A stretch of 64,000 nucleotides of DNA, from positions 3,286,001-3,350,000 of the forward strand of contig NZ_CP160205.1 of assembly GCF_041080815.1 (NCBI RefSeq), read 5' to 3'. Under the pieces are notes generated by a model. That model was not told where the DNA came from, made no database searches, and saw only the letters and a program-made list of their open reading frames with translations. The position numbers were made by a program, and so were the translations under genes. Each line of letters begins with the position of its first letter. Within the stretch, counting starts at the first letter, position 1. This document shows, piece after piece, positions 1 to 7,817 of the stretch. The stretch is from Mucilaginibacter yixingensis. Lineage in GTDB: Bacteria > Bacteroidota > Bacteroidia > Sphingobacteriales > Sphingobacteriaceae.

Positions 1-955
1 CCCCCAAAGTGTTGGGTATGGTCAGCAATAAGGTGTCTGCCTCTTTGATGGCCTCGTCCTGAGCCAGTTGTTTGATGAGTTCATCCGGCTCTGCCGCATA
101 ACTCCTGCCAAAAACAGCCCGCTTATTGGCTTCAATGAATCCAAAAGTATCGGCACTTTTCCCCTGCTGCCCGAAATAATACCGGTCATTATCGGTTACT
201 AAGGCAAATATAGAACGGCTTACAGATACCCTTGGCTCCCGCTGGTGCCCTGCTGCCTTCCAGGCTTCTTTGTATAGCCTGATCTGCTCGGCCTGCTGAA
301 TGTGGAAAGGCTTCCCGCTTTCGTCATCTTTTAAAGTAGAACTTTGGAGAAACATGCCATTCTCTGCCGCCCAAACGGCAGTGGCGTTAGAACCGGCTCC
401 CCACCATATACGCTCAAGCAGTCCTTCTGAATGAGGCTCCACCCGCAGTAAACCCGGTGGATTTGGAAACATGGGGTATGGGTTGGGTTGAGCAAAGCCC
501 TCCCCTCTCAACATATCCAAAAATTCCAACGCTTTGCGCCGCCCCATGTCAGCGTCAGTCTCCCCTTCTTCCGGTTCATAACCAAAATAACGCCAGCCAT
601 CAATCACTTGTTCCGGCGAACCCCGGCTAATTCCCAGTTGTAGCCTGCCGCCTGAGATCAGATCGGCAGCGCCGGCATCTTCTACCATGTACATGGGGTT
701 CTCATAACGCATATCAATCACACCCGTACCTATTTCTATTTTACTTGTTTTAGCGCCGATGGCTGACAGTAAAGGGAAAGGCGAGGCCAGTTGGCGCGCA
801 AAATGATGTACCCGGAAGTAAGCGCCATCCAAACCAATCTCTTCCGCGGCTACCGCCAGGTCAATAGACTGCAGCAAGGTATCCCCTGCCGTTTGGGTTT
901 GATAGGCCGGATGCTCAGACCAATGGCCAAATGATAAAAATCCTATTTTCTTCAT
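1..955 (-). CDS. LLM-class flavin-dependent oxidoreductase (3' end cut by window)
   Basis: The minus-strand reading frame opens with ATG at 955 (MKKIGFLSFGHWSEHPAY) and stays open for 318 residues to the window edge, so the C-terminus is missing. It has the look of bacterial luciferase-like monooxygenases: an N-terminal beta strand, then the segments GAYFRVHHFARQ and IEIGTGVIDMRYENP, followed by ISGGRLQLGISRGSP, typical of the TIM-barrel flavin/substrate pocket. Family members use reduced FMN and O2 to oxidise small molecules; the substrate cannot be told. Family length is about 330-350 residues, so little is lost. It is divergent from the methyltransferase at 1074 and shares a 118-base intergenic region with it. 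Confidence 0.85.
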   Translation of the reverse strand, partial: MKKIGFLSFGHWSEHPAYQTQTAGDTLLQSIDLAVAAEEIGLDGAYFRVHHFARQLASPFPLLSAIGAKTSKIEIGTGVIDMRYENPMYMVEDAGAADLISGGRLQLGISRGSPEQVIDGWRYFGYEPEEGETDADMGRRKALEFLDMLRGEGFAQPNPYPMFPNPPGLLRVEPHSEGLLERIWWGAGSNATAVWAAENGMFLQSSTLKDDESGKPFHIQQAEQIRLYKEAWKAAGHQREPRVSVSRSIFALVTDNDRYYFGQQGKSADTFGFIEANKRAVFGRSYAAEPDELIKQLAQDEAIKEADTLLLTIPNTLG

Positions 956-1061
956 AAGTACTGATTCTTATTCTATGGGATACCAAAATTAGGTCATATT
1001 ATCCCATTTGTCTTGAGATACTTTTCATTTGAAAGCAATAAAGTAAGCAGACAACATTTTT

Positions 1062-1069
1062 TACCTTTG
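1062..1069 (+). promoter_or_regulatory. Candidate Bacteroidota -7 box TACCTTTG
   Basis: TACCTTTG fits the Bacteroidota -7 consensus TAnnTTTG and lies just 4 bases before the methyltransferase ATG at 1074, which would give a leaderless or nearly leaderless mRNA. No TTG is found at the expected -33 distance, so only half of the promoter is supported. Confidence 0.3.
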
Positions 1070-1073
1070 AGTT

Positions 1074-1682
1074 ATGACATCCAACCTGCAGCAACTTTAC
1101 GGCAATATAGATATCTATCTTTTTGATCAGCTGCTTAAAGGCACTTATAATCAATGCAAAAAAGTGCTCGACGCAGATTGTGGCGGTGGACGCAACCTGA
1201 TTTATTTTCTGCAGAATGGTTATGAGGTGTATGGCATTGATCCCAATCCAAGCGCGGTAGCGGCGGTTCAGGAACTGGCAGCTTCATTATCGCCTGTTAA
1301 TGAAGGGAACTTTACCGTCGCATCAGCAGAGCATCTGCCCCTTGCAGATCATTCTTTTGACCTGGTGATTAGCAGTGCGGTGCTTCACTTCGCTAAAAAT
1401 CCGGAACATTTTGACGATATGCTCCACTCGATGTGGCGGGTACTGAAACCCGGCGGCTATTTTTTTGCCAGGCTGGCCTCAGATATAGGTATTGAAACCC
1501 TGGTGCGTCCCCTGGATAATGGGCGTTATTTATTGCCTGATGGCAGCGAGCGTTTTCTTGTGAATCAGCAGATGCTCCTGAACTATACCGAAAGCCTGAA
1601 CGCGCGGCTGCATGAACCCATCAAAACAACCAATGTGCAGAACCTGCGATGTATGACCACCTGGTGCCTGCAAAAAATCTGA
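1074..1682 (+). CDS. Class I SAM-dependent methyltransferase
   Basis: A 202-residue Rossmann-fold methyltransferase. The SAM-binding motif I is around residues 31-40 (VLDADCGGGRN, where the usual form is DxGCGxG), motif II acidic residue follows in YGIDPNPSAV, and the later motifs are SAEHLPLADHSFDLVISS and VLKPGGYFF. It resembles the short cytosolic methyltransferases of the Methyltransf_11/25 type, some of which detoxify tellurite or thiols; the substrate cannot be assigned. The gene is followed after 19 bases by the small ORF at 1702, probably co-transcribed. The Asp-Ala in place of Asp-Xaa-Gly at the start of motif I is slightly atypical but the Gly-rich loop is intact. Confidence 0.85.
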   Translation: MTSNLQQLYGNIDIYLFDQLLKGTYNQCKKVLDADCGGGRNLIYFLQNGYEVYGIDPNPSAVAAVQELAASLSPVNEGNFTVASAEHLPLADHSFDLVISSAVLHFAKNPEHFDDMLHSMWRVLKPGGYFFARLASDIGIETLVRPLDNGRYLLPDGSERFLVNQQMLLNYTESLNARLHEPIKTTNVQNLRCMTTWCLQKI

Positions 1683-1701
1683 TCAAATTAGCCTACTAAG
1701 T

Positions 1702-2004
1702 ATGAAAACATTAAACGCATTTAAAGCCTCCCTTGAATTAGCGGCCCCTCCTGTTGGATTGCCGGTACAACTCAAAAGCCTTTGGTATGACGGCAAAGGC
1801 GACTGGCACCAGGCCCACGCGCAGGTAGATGAACTGGACGACCAGGCATCAGCATGGATACATGCCTACCTGCACCGTAAAGAGGGAGATATTTGGAATG
1901 CCGATTACTGGTATAGACGGGCCGGAAAGCTGCGCCCCGATCTTTCTTTGGACGATGAATGGACACAATTAGCCTTACACTTTCTGGACCAACCTGCACT
2001 GTAA
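1702..2004 (+). CDS. Small conserved hypothetical protein
   Basis: A 100-residue soluble, acidic, Trp/Tyr-rich protein without signal peptide or membrane segment. The central part (HAYLHRKEGDIWNADYWYRR) looks like a helical hairpin; its wording HRKEGD...NADYWYRRAG recurs in small uncharacterised proteins of many bacteria, which supports a real gene. A TPR-like helical repeat is possible. It sits 19 bases behind the methyltransferase, same strand. I do not know a function. Confidence 0.65.
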   Translation: MKTLNAFKASLELAAPPVGLPVQLKSLWYDGKGDWHQAHAQVDELDDQASAWIHAYLHRKEGDIWNADYWYRRAGKLRPDLSLDDEWTQLALHFLDQPAL

Positions 2005-2156
2005 AGCTATTAGATAAAGGTTCCAAATAATAAACTTGCACTTGTTAGGGCACCTCTTGAAATTCCGATTCAATTTAACTCCGTAAATAACTGACCATTT
2101 GCAACTTGCGCTTGTTTTTCCGGGTATTTTTTCATAGCTTTAATAAAAAAAATCCC

Positions 2157-2546
2157 ATGAAAAGAGTATTCACCCTAATGATCGCGATGATCCTGTGTGC
2201 TGCTACTTTTACTTATGCAGGCACAGCTTCTGCAGCCCTGAATACCAGGACCGCCAAACAGGTTAAAAAGAATGGTACGCCAGACAAGCGTTTTAAAGCC
2301 AATAAAACGGCAACGACACCTGCCGGACCACTCAAGAAAGACGGAACGCCGGATATGCGTTACAAAGCCAATAAAGGAGCGGCGGCAACAACGGCTCCCG
2401 CAGGACCGACCAAGAAAGATGGCGCTGCAGATATGCGCTTTAAAGCCAATAAACCCGCTAAAGCTGAACCGGCAAAAGCTGCTGCGCCCGCTAAAGCTGC
2501 ACCTGTAAAAAAAGCGACCAAACCAGCAAAGAAGAAAGCCAAATAA
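2157..2546 (+). CDS. Secreted Lys/Ala-rich protein with three KKDGTPDxRxKANK repeats
   Basis: The ATG at 2157 is chosen because it opens a clear signal peptide (MKRVFTLMIAMILCAATFTYA); an upstream in-frame start at 2106 would add 17 residues ahead of it. The mature protein has three copies of a 14-residue unit: KKNGTPDKRFKANK, KKDGTPDMRYKANK and KKDGAADMRFKANK. They are separated by Ala/Thr/Pro linkers (ending AGP). The tail is pure Ala/Lys/Pro, like histone H1 tails. The protein is therefore exported, strongly basic and probably disordered. The repeat resembles short motifs seen in secreted Bacteroidota proteins of unknown role. It could bind a polyanion such as DNA or polysaccharide; that is a guess. 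It ends at a strong terminator. Confidence 0.75.
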   Translation: MKRVFTLMIAMILCAATFTYAGTASAALNTRTAKQVKKNGTPDKRFKANKTATTPAGPLKKDGTPDMRYKANKGAAATTAPAGPTKKDGAADMRFKANKPAKAEPAKAAAPAKAAPVKKATKPAKKKAK

Positions 2547-2571
2547 TAAACGAAAAAACATACAGTATGAT

Positions 2572-2600
2572 AAAAGGCCGGCTTATATAGCCGGCCTTTT
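2572..2600. terminator. Bidirectional intrinsic terminator
   Basis: A 12-bp perfect stem (AAAAGGCCGGCT, 5-base loop, AGCCGGCCTTTT) lies between two convergent genes. The A-tract on one side and T-tract on the other make it usable on both strands. Confidence 0.85.
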
Positions 2601-2638
2601 TAGTACTCCCCTTACTCCAGAAGAAATGGGATTTACAC

Positions 2639-4540
2639 TTAATTCAATGGTTTTGTACTGTAAACATGATACTCACCCGGGGCCAAACTCATGCTATTGG
2701 TGGCCGAAGCAACATTGATGCTCTGTCCTGAAAAATTATCGTACCAGCTACCAGTTGATGGAAATAGCAACAGTGTGTTATGCGCAACAACGTCAAAATT
2801 GGCTACTGTCACCACGTTATTGCTGGCATCAGAAAGGCTGATGCTTTTTACCGGTCCGTCTAAACTATAGCTAAACGTGGATGTGTTGAACACCGCATTA
2901 TTGATCTTCCATTTAATCATTTTGGAGTAAACGCTGTACAAATGTGCACGGCTGGCATCTTGCTGATATTCCCAGTGGATGGGTTTCTCGCCCGTGCGCC
3001 CGTTCTGGTCTATACTGATATCATAACCCAATTCACCAAACTGCCAGATCATTTTCGGACCGGGAGCCGATAGCATAATCACTGCGCCGGCTTCATCGCG
3101 GGCAAGGCCCGTAGCCTGGCTCTTCACATTATACGTACCTGAGCTGTTGCCATATTGCTCATTCTTGTATTGCAGGCGCTCTTCATCATGACTTTCAAAA
3201 TAAGGGATCAGGCCGGCGGCAGTGCTAAAACCGTACCGGTCATAAAACAAACCAGAAACGTCCCAAACCGGTCCGGTGGCATAGCCCATGGTGGCCTGCT
3301 GGGCGGGAGTGCTCAGGTTGCTCCACATCATCATACCCTGGTTCACCAATTCGCTTTCTTCCTGGTTACCGGCAAAGTACTCTAAGATCACGTAAAAGTT
3401 GGGATCGATGCTTTTCATGTAACTGTTATACATTTTCCATAAAGCCACGCGACTGGCATCATAAGCAGCCCAACTGGCTTCGTCGGTTGTGTTGGTTTGC
3501 GTGAACCCCTTAGCCTGATCAAACCTGAAACCATCAATCTTGTACTCCTGCATCCAGAACTTCATTACGTTTTTGGTAAAATACTGGGTAGCGACGCTCT
3601 GATGATTAAACTGAAAACCAACCGCGTCGGGGTGCATGTTCTTTACGTCAAACCACGGATTATCTGCGCTCGGCGCATTGGCCGCGCTGTTGTAATACAT
3701 CTGCACCATCGGGCTTGAACCGAAAGCATCTTCCAAAACAATATCCTGTATTACGGCAATGCCTTTTCCGTGGCAGGCGTCAATAAATGTCTTCAGATCA
3801 TTCTTGGTACCGTAATATTTATCGGGCGCAAAAAAGTAGTTGGGATTATATCCCCAGGATGAATTGCCCTCAAACTCATTTATAGGCAACAGTTCTATGG
3901 CGTTAACGCCCAAGCGAGTGAGGTAGCTCAGCGTATCAGTCAACGTTTTATAGTTGTGTGCGGCAATAAAATCACGCACGTGCAACTCATAGATCACCAG
4001 TTTCTTTGGATCAGGCCGGGTGAATCCCGTATTTTTCCAGGTATAGGCCGGCTGGTTGGCCTGCATTACGCTTACAATACCAGTCTGCCCTGTTGGATAC
4101 GCCTTGAGGTTTGGATAAACACTTGCAGGGATATTTTTATCATTATCCGGATCAAGCACCTTCTCGCAATAAGGATCGCCAACTTTTAGTGAACCGTTGA
4201 TGAGGTATTGGTAAGCGTACTCTTTGTTTGGGTCGATGTTATCGATCTGCACCCACCAGCGTGTGCCGTCGGGGGTTTGGTTCATGGTTGTGGGCTGCCA
4301 GTTGTTAAACTCGCCAATCACACTAACCGACGCCTTGCCCGGCGCATAAAGATTAAAAATAACCGATGTGCCTGAGTTAATAAACGTTACGCCATCGTTA
4401 GCACCAGAGGGCAAGGGCTTGCCATTGGTTATGGTGGTAGTGCCGTTAGTGCCATTATCGGGCGATACATCCATGCTTTTTTTGCTGCAGGCTGTACCTA
4501 ACATAGCAATTGAGGTAATTAGTAAGAGCAATCTTTTCAT
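2639..4540 (-). CDS. GH13 alpha-amylase family lipoprotein with CBM48-like domain
   Basis: A 633-residue protein with a lipoprotein signal (Cys18 in LGTACSKK), so probably at the outer membrane. Residues 50-150 look like a CBM48/isoamylase N domain (VSVIGEFNNWQP). The barrel follows, with VNAIELLPINEF, the nucleophile motif DGFRFD, the acid/base segment VILEYFAG and ESHDEERL. The three catalytic acids are thus present. Conserved region I is odd: residues 266-271 read DIVLED where the family has DxxxNH, so Asn and the substrate-binding His are Glu270 and Asp271. A C-terminal beta domain follows. It is the last gene of the sus-type operon, 11 bases behind the transporter, and could fill the role of surface amylase SusG. 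Because of region I, altered or weak activity is possible. Confidence 0.9.
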   Translation of the reverse strand: MKRLLLLITSIAMLGTACSKKSMDVSPDNGTNGTTTITNGKPLPSGANDGVTFINSGTSVIFNLYAPGKASVSVIGEFNNWQPTTMNQTPDGTRWWVQIDNIDPNKEYAYQYLINGSLKVGDPYCEKVLDPDNDKNIPASVYPNLKAYPTGQTGIVSVMQANQPAYTWKNTGFTRPDPKKLVIYELHVRDFIAAHNYKTLTDTLSYLTRLGVNAIELLPINEFEGNSSWGYNPNYFFAPDKYYGTKNDLKTFIDACHGKGIAVIQDIVLEDAFGSSPMVQMYYNSAANAPSADNPWFDVKNMHPDAVGFQFNHQSVATQYFTKNVMKFWMQEYKIDGFRFDQAKGFTQTNTTDEASWAAYDASRVALWKMYNSYMKSIDPNFYVILEYFAGNQEESELVNQGMMMWSNLSTPAQQATMGYATGPVWDVSGLFYDRYGFSTAAGLIPYFESHDEERLQYKNEQYGNSSGTYNVKSQATGLARDEAGAVIMLSAPGPKMIWQFGELGYDISIDQNGRTGEKPIHWEYQQDASRAHLYSVYSKMIKWKINNAVFNTSTFSYSLDGPVKSISLSDASNNVVTVANFDVVAHNTLLLFPSTGSWYDNFSGQSINVASATNSMSLAPGEYHVYSTKPLN

Positions 4541-4551
4541 AGGTACAAGGC

Positions 4552-5952
4552 TTAAACCGGTAATTGATTATTGCTAAACTTATCATCGTGCTCGTCATGC
4601 ACATAAAGCACAGACACCGCGCCGCAGAACATAAACAGGCCGGCCAGCACAATGGCGTAGATGGCCTGTCCGCCGAAGATGGTTTTCACTACCCATCCCC
4701 CGAAAAAGCCGTTTACTATTTGCGGCAGGGTGATGAACAGGTTAAAGATGCCCATGTAAACGCCCATCTTTTTGGCTGGGATAGCGCCAGAAAGTATGGC
4801 ATAAGGCATGGCCAAAATGCTGCCCCAGGCCAGGCCAATACCCAGCATCGGCAATAGTAGCCAGTTGGCATTATGGATAAAGAACACCGACAACAGCCCT
4901 ACCCCACCCGCAGCAAGCGAAAAAGCATGCGCCGCCCTGCGACCGGTAACCCGCGCTATTGCGGGCAAAAACAATGCATAAACAGCCGAAATTCCATTAT
5001 AGACACCAAAACAAATCCCCACCCAGTTACCGGCATCGGCAAACTTGGCTGAGGTGGTATCGCCGGGTTTTACGTGGTAAATATGCTCGGCCACGGCTGG
5101 CGCCATAAATACCCACATAGAGAACAGGGCAAACCACGAGAAAAACTGCACCAGCCCTAACTGACGCATGGTGCGGGGCACATGTGCCAGGTCTTTAAAG
5201 ATGGTGAGCAGCCCGCCCTGATGTTCTTCGGTTGCTTCCCGACTAAAGTGCTCGTAAACCTCCGGAGGATACTCTTTGGTGGTAACCATGGTATACACGA
5301 GGCTCAGCACCAGCACAGCGGCACCGGTATAGAAAGAGAACAGTACGTTATCTGGAATATGCCCCTGCGGCGCCGTTTTGGCAACGCCGAAGTATGACGA
5401 AAAAACATAAGGCAACCACGACCCCAACACCGCCCCTACGCCAATTAAAAACGTTTGCACAGAAAAGCCCAACCCTCGCTGGCTATCGGGCAGATTATCT
5501 GCCACCAGCGCCCTGAACGGTTCCATCGCCACGTTAAAGGTGGCGTCCATCAGCATTAGCATGCCGGCTCCTACCAGCAACGGCGGCAAAAACAACAACA
5601 AAGACGAGTTGGGCATTAGCACCAAAGCAATAGCTGCCAGTATGCCACCAGCCAGAAAGTAAGGTTTACGCCTGCCCAAACGGTTCCACGTACGATCACT
5701 ATAATGACCAATAATGGGCTGAATGATCATGCCTGTTACCGGCGCTGCCAGCCAGAATAACGACAGATGCTCTACATCGGCGCCAAAAGTTTGCAGGATG
5801 CGCGAGGCATTGCCGTTCTGCAGGGCAAAGCCAAATTGTATGCCCAGAAAACCAAAGCTCATGTTAAAAATTTGCCAAAAGCTAAGGCGCGGGCGTTGCA
5901 GCAAACCACTCCCGGCGGATGCTGAACCTCTCATTTCATCAAGTGAAATCAT
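4552..5952 (-). CDS. MFS sugar transporter (maltose/maltodextrin type)
   Basis: A 466-residue polytopic membrane protein with about 12 hydrophobic helices. The N-terminal part (SFWQIFNMSFGFLGIQFGFALQ) and the loop SDRTWNRLGRRKPY are characteristic of the GPH/SLC45-like major facilitators that Bacteroidota carry inside starch and sucrose loci. It would take maltose or glucose released in the periplasm across the inner membrane. The start overlaps the stop of the upstream SusA-like gene (ATGA), indicating translational coupling; a second Met seven codons on (MRGSA) is an alternative start because the purine-rich stretch abuts the first ATG. Confidence 0.9.
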   Translation of the reverse strand: MISLDEMRGSASAGSGLLQRPRLSFWQIFNMSFGFLGIQFGFALQNGNASRILQTFGADVEHLSLFWLAAPVTGMIIQPIIGHYSDRTWNRLGRRKPYFLAGGILAAIALVLMPNSSLLLFLPPLLVGAGMLMLMDATFNVAMEPFRALVADNLPDSQRGLGFSVQTFLIGVGAVLGSWLPYVFSSYFGVAKTAPQGHIPDNVLFSFYTGAAVLVLSLVYTMVTTKEYPPEVYEHFSREATEEHQGGLLTIFKDLAHVPRTMRQLGLVQFFSWFALFSMWVFMAPAVAEHIYHVKPGDTTSAKFADAGNWVGICFGVYNGISAVYALFLPAIARVTGRRAAHAFSLAAGGVGLLSVFFIHNANWLLLPMLGIGLAWGSILAMPYAILSGAIPAKKMGVYMGIFNLFITLPQIVNGFFGGWVVKTIFGGQAIYAIVLAGLFMFCGAVSVLYVHDEHDDKFSNNQLPV

Positions 5953-7802
5953 CTCCTCAATTCAAAAACTAATGTGGTTTTAGCGGGGATAGTTAACTGT
6001 GTAAAATTGCTTAGCTGCCGGCCGGTAATAATGTTGGTGGCGCTGTTAAAGCCGGTCGTTCGTTCGCTATAGCGGGAGGTATTTGCGGTGGTTTCCTTAT
6101 CGGTACTGTTGTAAATAACCATGATGGTTTGCTGCGCATCATACCTAAAGTAGGCATAAACCCCGTTTTGCGGGATAAATTGCATCAGCTTACCGGTTTG
6201 CAGCGCAGTGCTGGTTTTACGATAATTGGCCAGCGTGCGGATATAATTGAAAGCTTCGTTTTCTTTTTCAGTACGACCCTGAGCGGTAAACTTGTCGGCC
6301 TTATCGCCCGGCCAGCCGCCCGGAAAATCCAGGCGCACTTTGCCGTCGGGATCAGAGAGATTTTTCATCAAGATCTCGTCCCCATAATAAAGCTGGGGCA
6401 CACCACGCATGGTGAGCAACATGGCCATGCCCGATTTAAACTTGGTAAAATCATCGCCCACGATGGACAGGAACCGGCTCATATCATGGTTATCCAGAAA
6501 TACGGTATTGCGTGTTGCATCCTGGTATAAAAAATCCTGAGCCAATACCGAGTACAGGCGATTAACGCCATCGGTCCAGCCTTCTTTACCGTTCAGCGCT
6601 TCGGCAATGGCATCTTTTATTTGTGAGTCGGTTACGCCGGGCAATTGCGTGTCAAAACCGCGGTTAACGGTATTGCTCTGCGTAAAATAGGCCTGGTTGG
6701 CCACACTCCAAACCAGGGTCTCTCCAAAAATAGACAAGCGGGGAAACTCTGCCTTTACCTTACGCGCCCAATCGGCCATGTAGGCCGGATCATTATAGGG
6801 ATAAGTATCGAGCCTGAAACCATCTACCCCGGCATACTCTACCCACCAGATGTGGTTTTGGGTGAGGTAGTTTTGCACGTAAGGGTTGCTCTCGTTCAAG
6901 TCGGCCATGCTGTGGTCAAACCAGCCGTCCTGCATCACTTTACGGTCCGCAGCCGAGGCATGAGGGTCCATCACCGCCGCATCCCTGAAGTTTGATTGGG
7001 TGTATTGCGGCCATTGGTGCACCCAACTTTTCATCGGCATATCTTTAATAAACCAATGCTCGGTACCCACGTGGTTGTGCACCAGGTCTTTTACTATTTT
7101 CAAGCCCATGGCATGCGCTTTGTCTACCAGCTCTTTATACAGTGCGTTGGTACCATAACGCGGGTCGACCTTGTAATGATCTGTCACGGCGTAGCCGTGG
7201 TATGAGGCATGGGGCTCGTCATTCTCAATCTCCGGCGTAAGCCAGATGGCAGTTGCACCCAAATCTTTCAGATAATCCAGGTGATTGATGATGCCCTGCA
7301 AATCGCCACCATGACGATAATACATGCTATCTCGATTCAGTGTGGTTTCGCGCATGCTGGCTACCACATCGTTAGACGGATCGCCATTGCTGAAACGATC
7401 AGGCATCAGCAGGTAGATCAAATCTTTGCTGGTCACGCCTTGCGCCCTGTTTGGTGAGCGGTCGCGCTGTTTCAATTCATAGCGATAGCTCAGGTTGCCA
7501 CTGGCTTTTTTGAAGTTGATGGTAAAAGCGCCGGCTTTGGCCGATGGCGAGATCAGCAGATCTAAGAACAGGTAATTAGGGTTGTCCACCTTATGTACGG
7601 CAGCCAGCTTAACACCGGGATAAGCCAGAACAACGCTGCTTTGCGCAATGCCTTTACCGTGCACAATCAATTGCAGTTTGGGGTTCTTCATCCCTGCCCA
7701 CCAAAACATGGGTTCTATCCTCTCCAGCGCCGGTAAGCCTTGCGCCCAAAGGTTTCCGGTTAAGGATAGTAATATAAAGGTGATGAATAGCCTGATCTTC
7801 AT
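5949..7802 (-). CDS. susA: SusA-like GH13 neopullulanase / cyclomaltodextrinase
   Basis: A 617-residue protein with a cleavable signal peptide (ending LWAQG), so periplasmic. The N-terminal domain (ALERIEPMFWWAGMKNPKLQ) is the cyclomaltodextrinase N domain. All four GH13 regions are intact: KDLVHNHVG (region I), GVDGFRLDTYPY (nucleophile Asp), IFGETLVW (acid/base Glu), FLDNHDMSRF (region IV). MPDRFSNGDPSND is the usual calcium-loop segment. It would cut imported maltodextrins to maltose and glucose for the transporter encoded next. It lies 15 bases behind the GH31 gene and overlaps the next gene by 4 bases. Confidence 0.92.
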   Translation of the reverse strand: MKIRLFITFILLSLTGNLWAQGLPALERIEPMFWWAGMKNPKLQLIVHGKGIAQSSVVLAYPGVKLAAVHKVDNPNYLFLDLLISPSAKAGAFTINFKKASGNLSYRYELKQRDRSPNRAQGVTSKDLIYLLMPDRFSNGDPSNDVVASMRETTLNRDSMYYRHGGDLQGIINHLDYLKDLGATAIWLTPEIENDEPHASYHGYAVTDHYKVDPRYGTNALYKELVDKAHAMGLKIVKDLVHNHVGTEHWFIKDMPMKSWVHQWPQYTQSNFRDAAVMDPHASAADRKVMQDGWFDHSMADLNESNPYVQNYLTQNHIWWVEYAGVDGFRLDTYPYNDPAYMADWARKVKAEFPRLSIFGETLVWSVANQAYFTQSNTVNRGFDTQLPGVTDSQIKDAIAEALNGKEGWTDGVNRLYSVLAQDFLYQDATRNTVFLDNHDMSRFLSIVGDDFTKFKSGMAMLLTMRGVPQLYYGDEILMKNLSDPDGKVRLDFPGGWPGDKADKFTAQGRTEKENEAFNYIRTLANYRKTSTALQTGKLMQFIPQNGVYAYFRYDAQQTIMVIYNSTDKETTANTSRYSERTTGFNSATNIITGRQLSNFTQLTIPAKTTLVFELRR

Positions 7803-7817
7803 GCTGATGGATTGTTT

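Noticed and set aside
2175..2561. Antisense Phe/Cys/Arg-rich ORF over the repeat protein
   Set aside because: Mirror image of the Lys/Ala repeats; the plus-strand frame has a signal peptide and terminator.
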